From Jaenimonas drosophilae (taxonomy: Eukaryota; Euglenozoa; Kinetoplastea; Trypanosomatida; Trypanosomatidae), in NCBI GenBank assembly GCA_030849065.1, contig JASAON010001604.1:1-64000 (forward strand): a DNA stretch of 64,000 nucleotides. The letters are read 5' to 3'. Positions 63,418-64,000 of the stretch are shown piece after piece. Numbering within the stretch: position 1 is the first letter of the stretch; the number at the start of each line of letters is the position of its first letter. The position numbers were made by a program, and so were the translations under genes. Under the pieces are notes generated by a model, which worked only from the letters and a program-made list of their open reading frames with translations, was not told the origin of the DNA and did no database searches.

Positions 63418-63855
63418 TCACGACACCGCTCGCTTCCCGCAGACTTGGCAGGTTAGTGTTTCGTCTACTGGAAGTTTGGGTGCGTTCTTGCCTTCTTGAG
63501 TAGAACGCTTGCGCCGCAGAGCGGCTCGAGCATCGGGGGCATACATACCTGCTCCACATTCTGAGCACTTCCACGTGCGCACTGAATCCTGTTCTCTACC
63601 GACCGACTGGGCAGGTTGAGGACGTCGAAGCTTCTCCATGTCATCTCGCCAGCCACTTGGCGCCCCGCTGCTTCTTTCCCCTGCGGGTGGGGTCGAAGAC
63701 GATCCCGTGGTGCAACGATGGAGGACATTGTGGACATCTTCACGTGCAATGCCAGCGTCATAGGTTTGGGCAAGAAGGTCCGCTAAAGTGTCCAGAGCAG
63801 CTGCCTTCTCCTGTGCGCTCCAGAACGACTCGCCATCCTCCTCCGTTGTGGTCAT
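63418..63855 (-). CDS. Hypothetical zinc-ribbon-like protein
   Basis: 145 residues from the ATG at 63855. The N-terminal ~50 residues are helical (EKAAALDTLADLLAQTYDAG, REDVHNVLHRC), the middle is disordered and the C-terminus carries two CxxC pairs about 40 residues apart: WKCSECGAGMYAPD and LTCQVCGKRA, with a basic segment between. This spacing suits a treble-clef or ribbon-type zinc site. Family not recognised. The stop is 195 nt upstream (in transcription) of the next gene's start, so the intergenic space is very short. Confidence 0.65.
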   Translation of the reverse strand: MTTTEEDGESFWSAQEKAAALDTLADLLAQTYDAGIAREDVHNVLHRCTTGSSSTPPAGERSSGAPSGWRDDMEKLRRPQPAQSVGREQDSVRTWKCSECGAGMYAPDARAALRRKRSTQEGKNAPKLPVDETLTCQVCGKRAVS

Positions 63856-64000
63856 GGCTTCAGATCAACCGAGGCAACCAACAAGGATGCTGGCAGGAAG
63901 TCACTATCAATCAACGCTAGAGGCGAGAGATGAGAGGACGAGGTTGCAACAAACAGAAGAACTCCATCTCAAGCAGAGCAACACCACCGTTGCAGCACAT

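Overview
The window reads as nuclear DNA of a kinetoplastid protist. Three things support this. Every gene I can defend lies on the minus strand, as one directional cluster about 64 kb long that is transcribed from right to left. The genes lack introns, are separated by gaps of 0.1-1.3 kb, and several start just downstream of a polypyrimidine tract plus AG, as expected for spliced-leader trans-splicing. The left end holds a tandem family of amastin-like four-helix membrane proteins. Stop codons are standard. The species cannot be fixed from sequence alone; the long low-complexity tracts and abundant (CAT)n and (GTT)n repeats would suit a bodonid or another early-branching kinetoplastid as well as a trypanosomatid.

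Left block (1-9.0 kb): six divergent amastin-like genes, the first cut by the window edge. They share a [Y/K]YY[L/V]WY-type motif after helix 1 and a W-x2-G-x(4-5)-AA motif before helix 4, and differ mainly in their Pro/Gln-rich tails. A small secreted-protein ORF (2632-2901) and a deleted copy of it (1289-1357) sit downstream of two of these genes, so the duplicated unit was probably amastin plus small ORF.

Middle block (9.2-41.2 kb): a DUF971 protein, branched-chain keto acid dehydrogenase E1 alpha, CYB5D1, PRMT5, a CEP95-like protein, a possible folliculin-like protein, a two-HMG-like protein, a RUS/DUF647 protein, a very large exocyst Sec8-like protein and several unrecognised proteins rich in homopolymer tracts. 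Gaps here hold long trinucleotide arrays and a 42-bp minisatellite.

Right block (41.5-64 kb): ribosomal protein uS17, a four-helix membrane protein, the UAP56/Sub2 helicase (with DEFD in place of DECD), a LETM1-like protein, a metaxin-like protein, a GMC oxidoreductase lacking the usual catalytic histidine, a NEK kinase, a class I peroxidase homologue lacking the distal Trp-His pair, IFT54, a WD40 protein and small genes. Neighbouring genes in such clusters are normally co-transcribed but not functionally linked; no operon logic should be read into the order. Several proteins do fall into two themes: flagellum/axoneme (CYB5D1, IFT54, NEK, perhaps the CEP95-like protein) and mitochondrion (BCKDHA, LETM1-like, metaxin-like, pseudoperoxidase, DUF971).

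Several reading frames are open upstream of the first ATG; in every such case I set the start at an in-frame ATG, using the splice-acceptor position and family alignment where possible.
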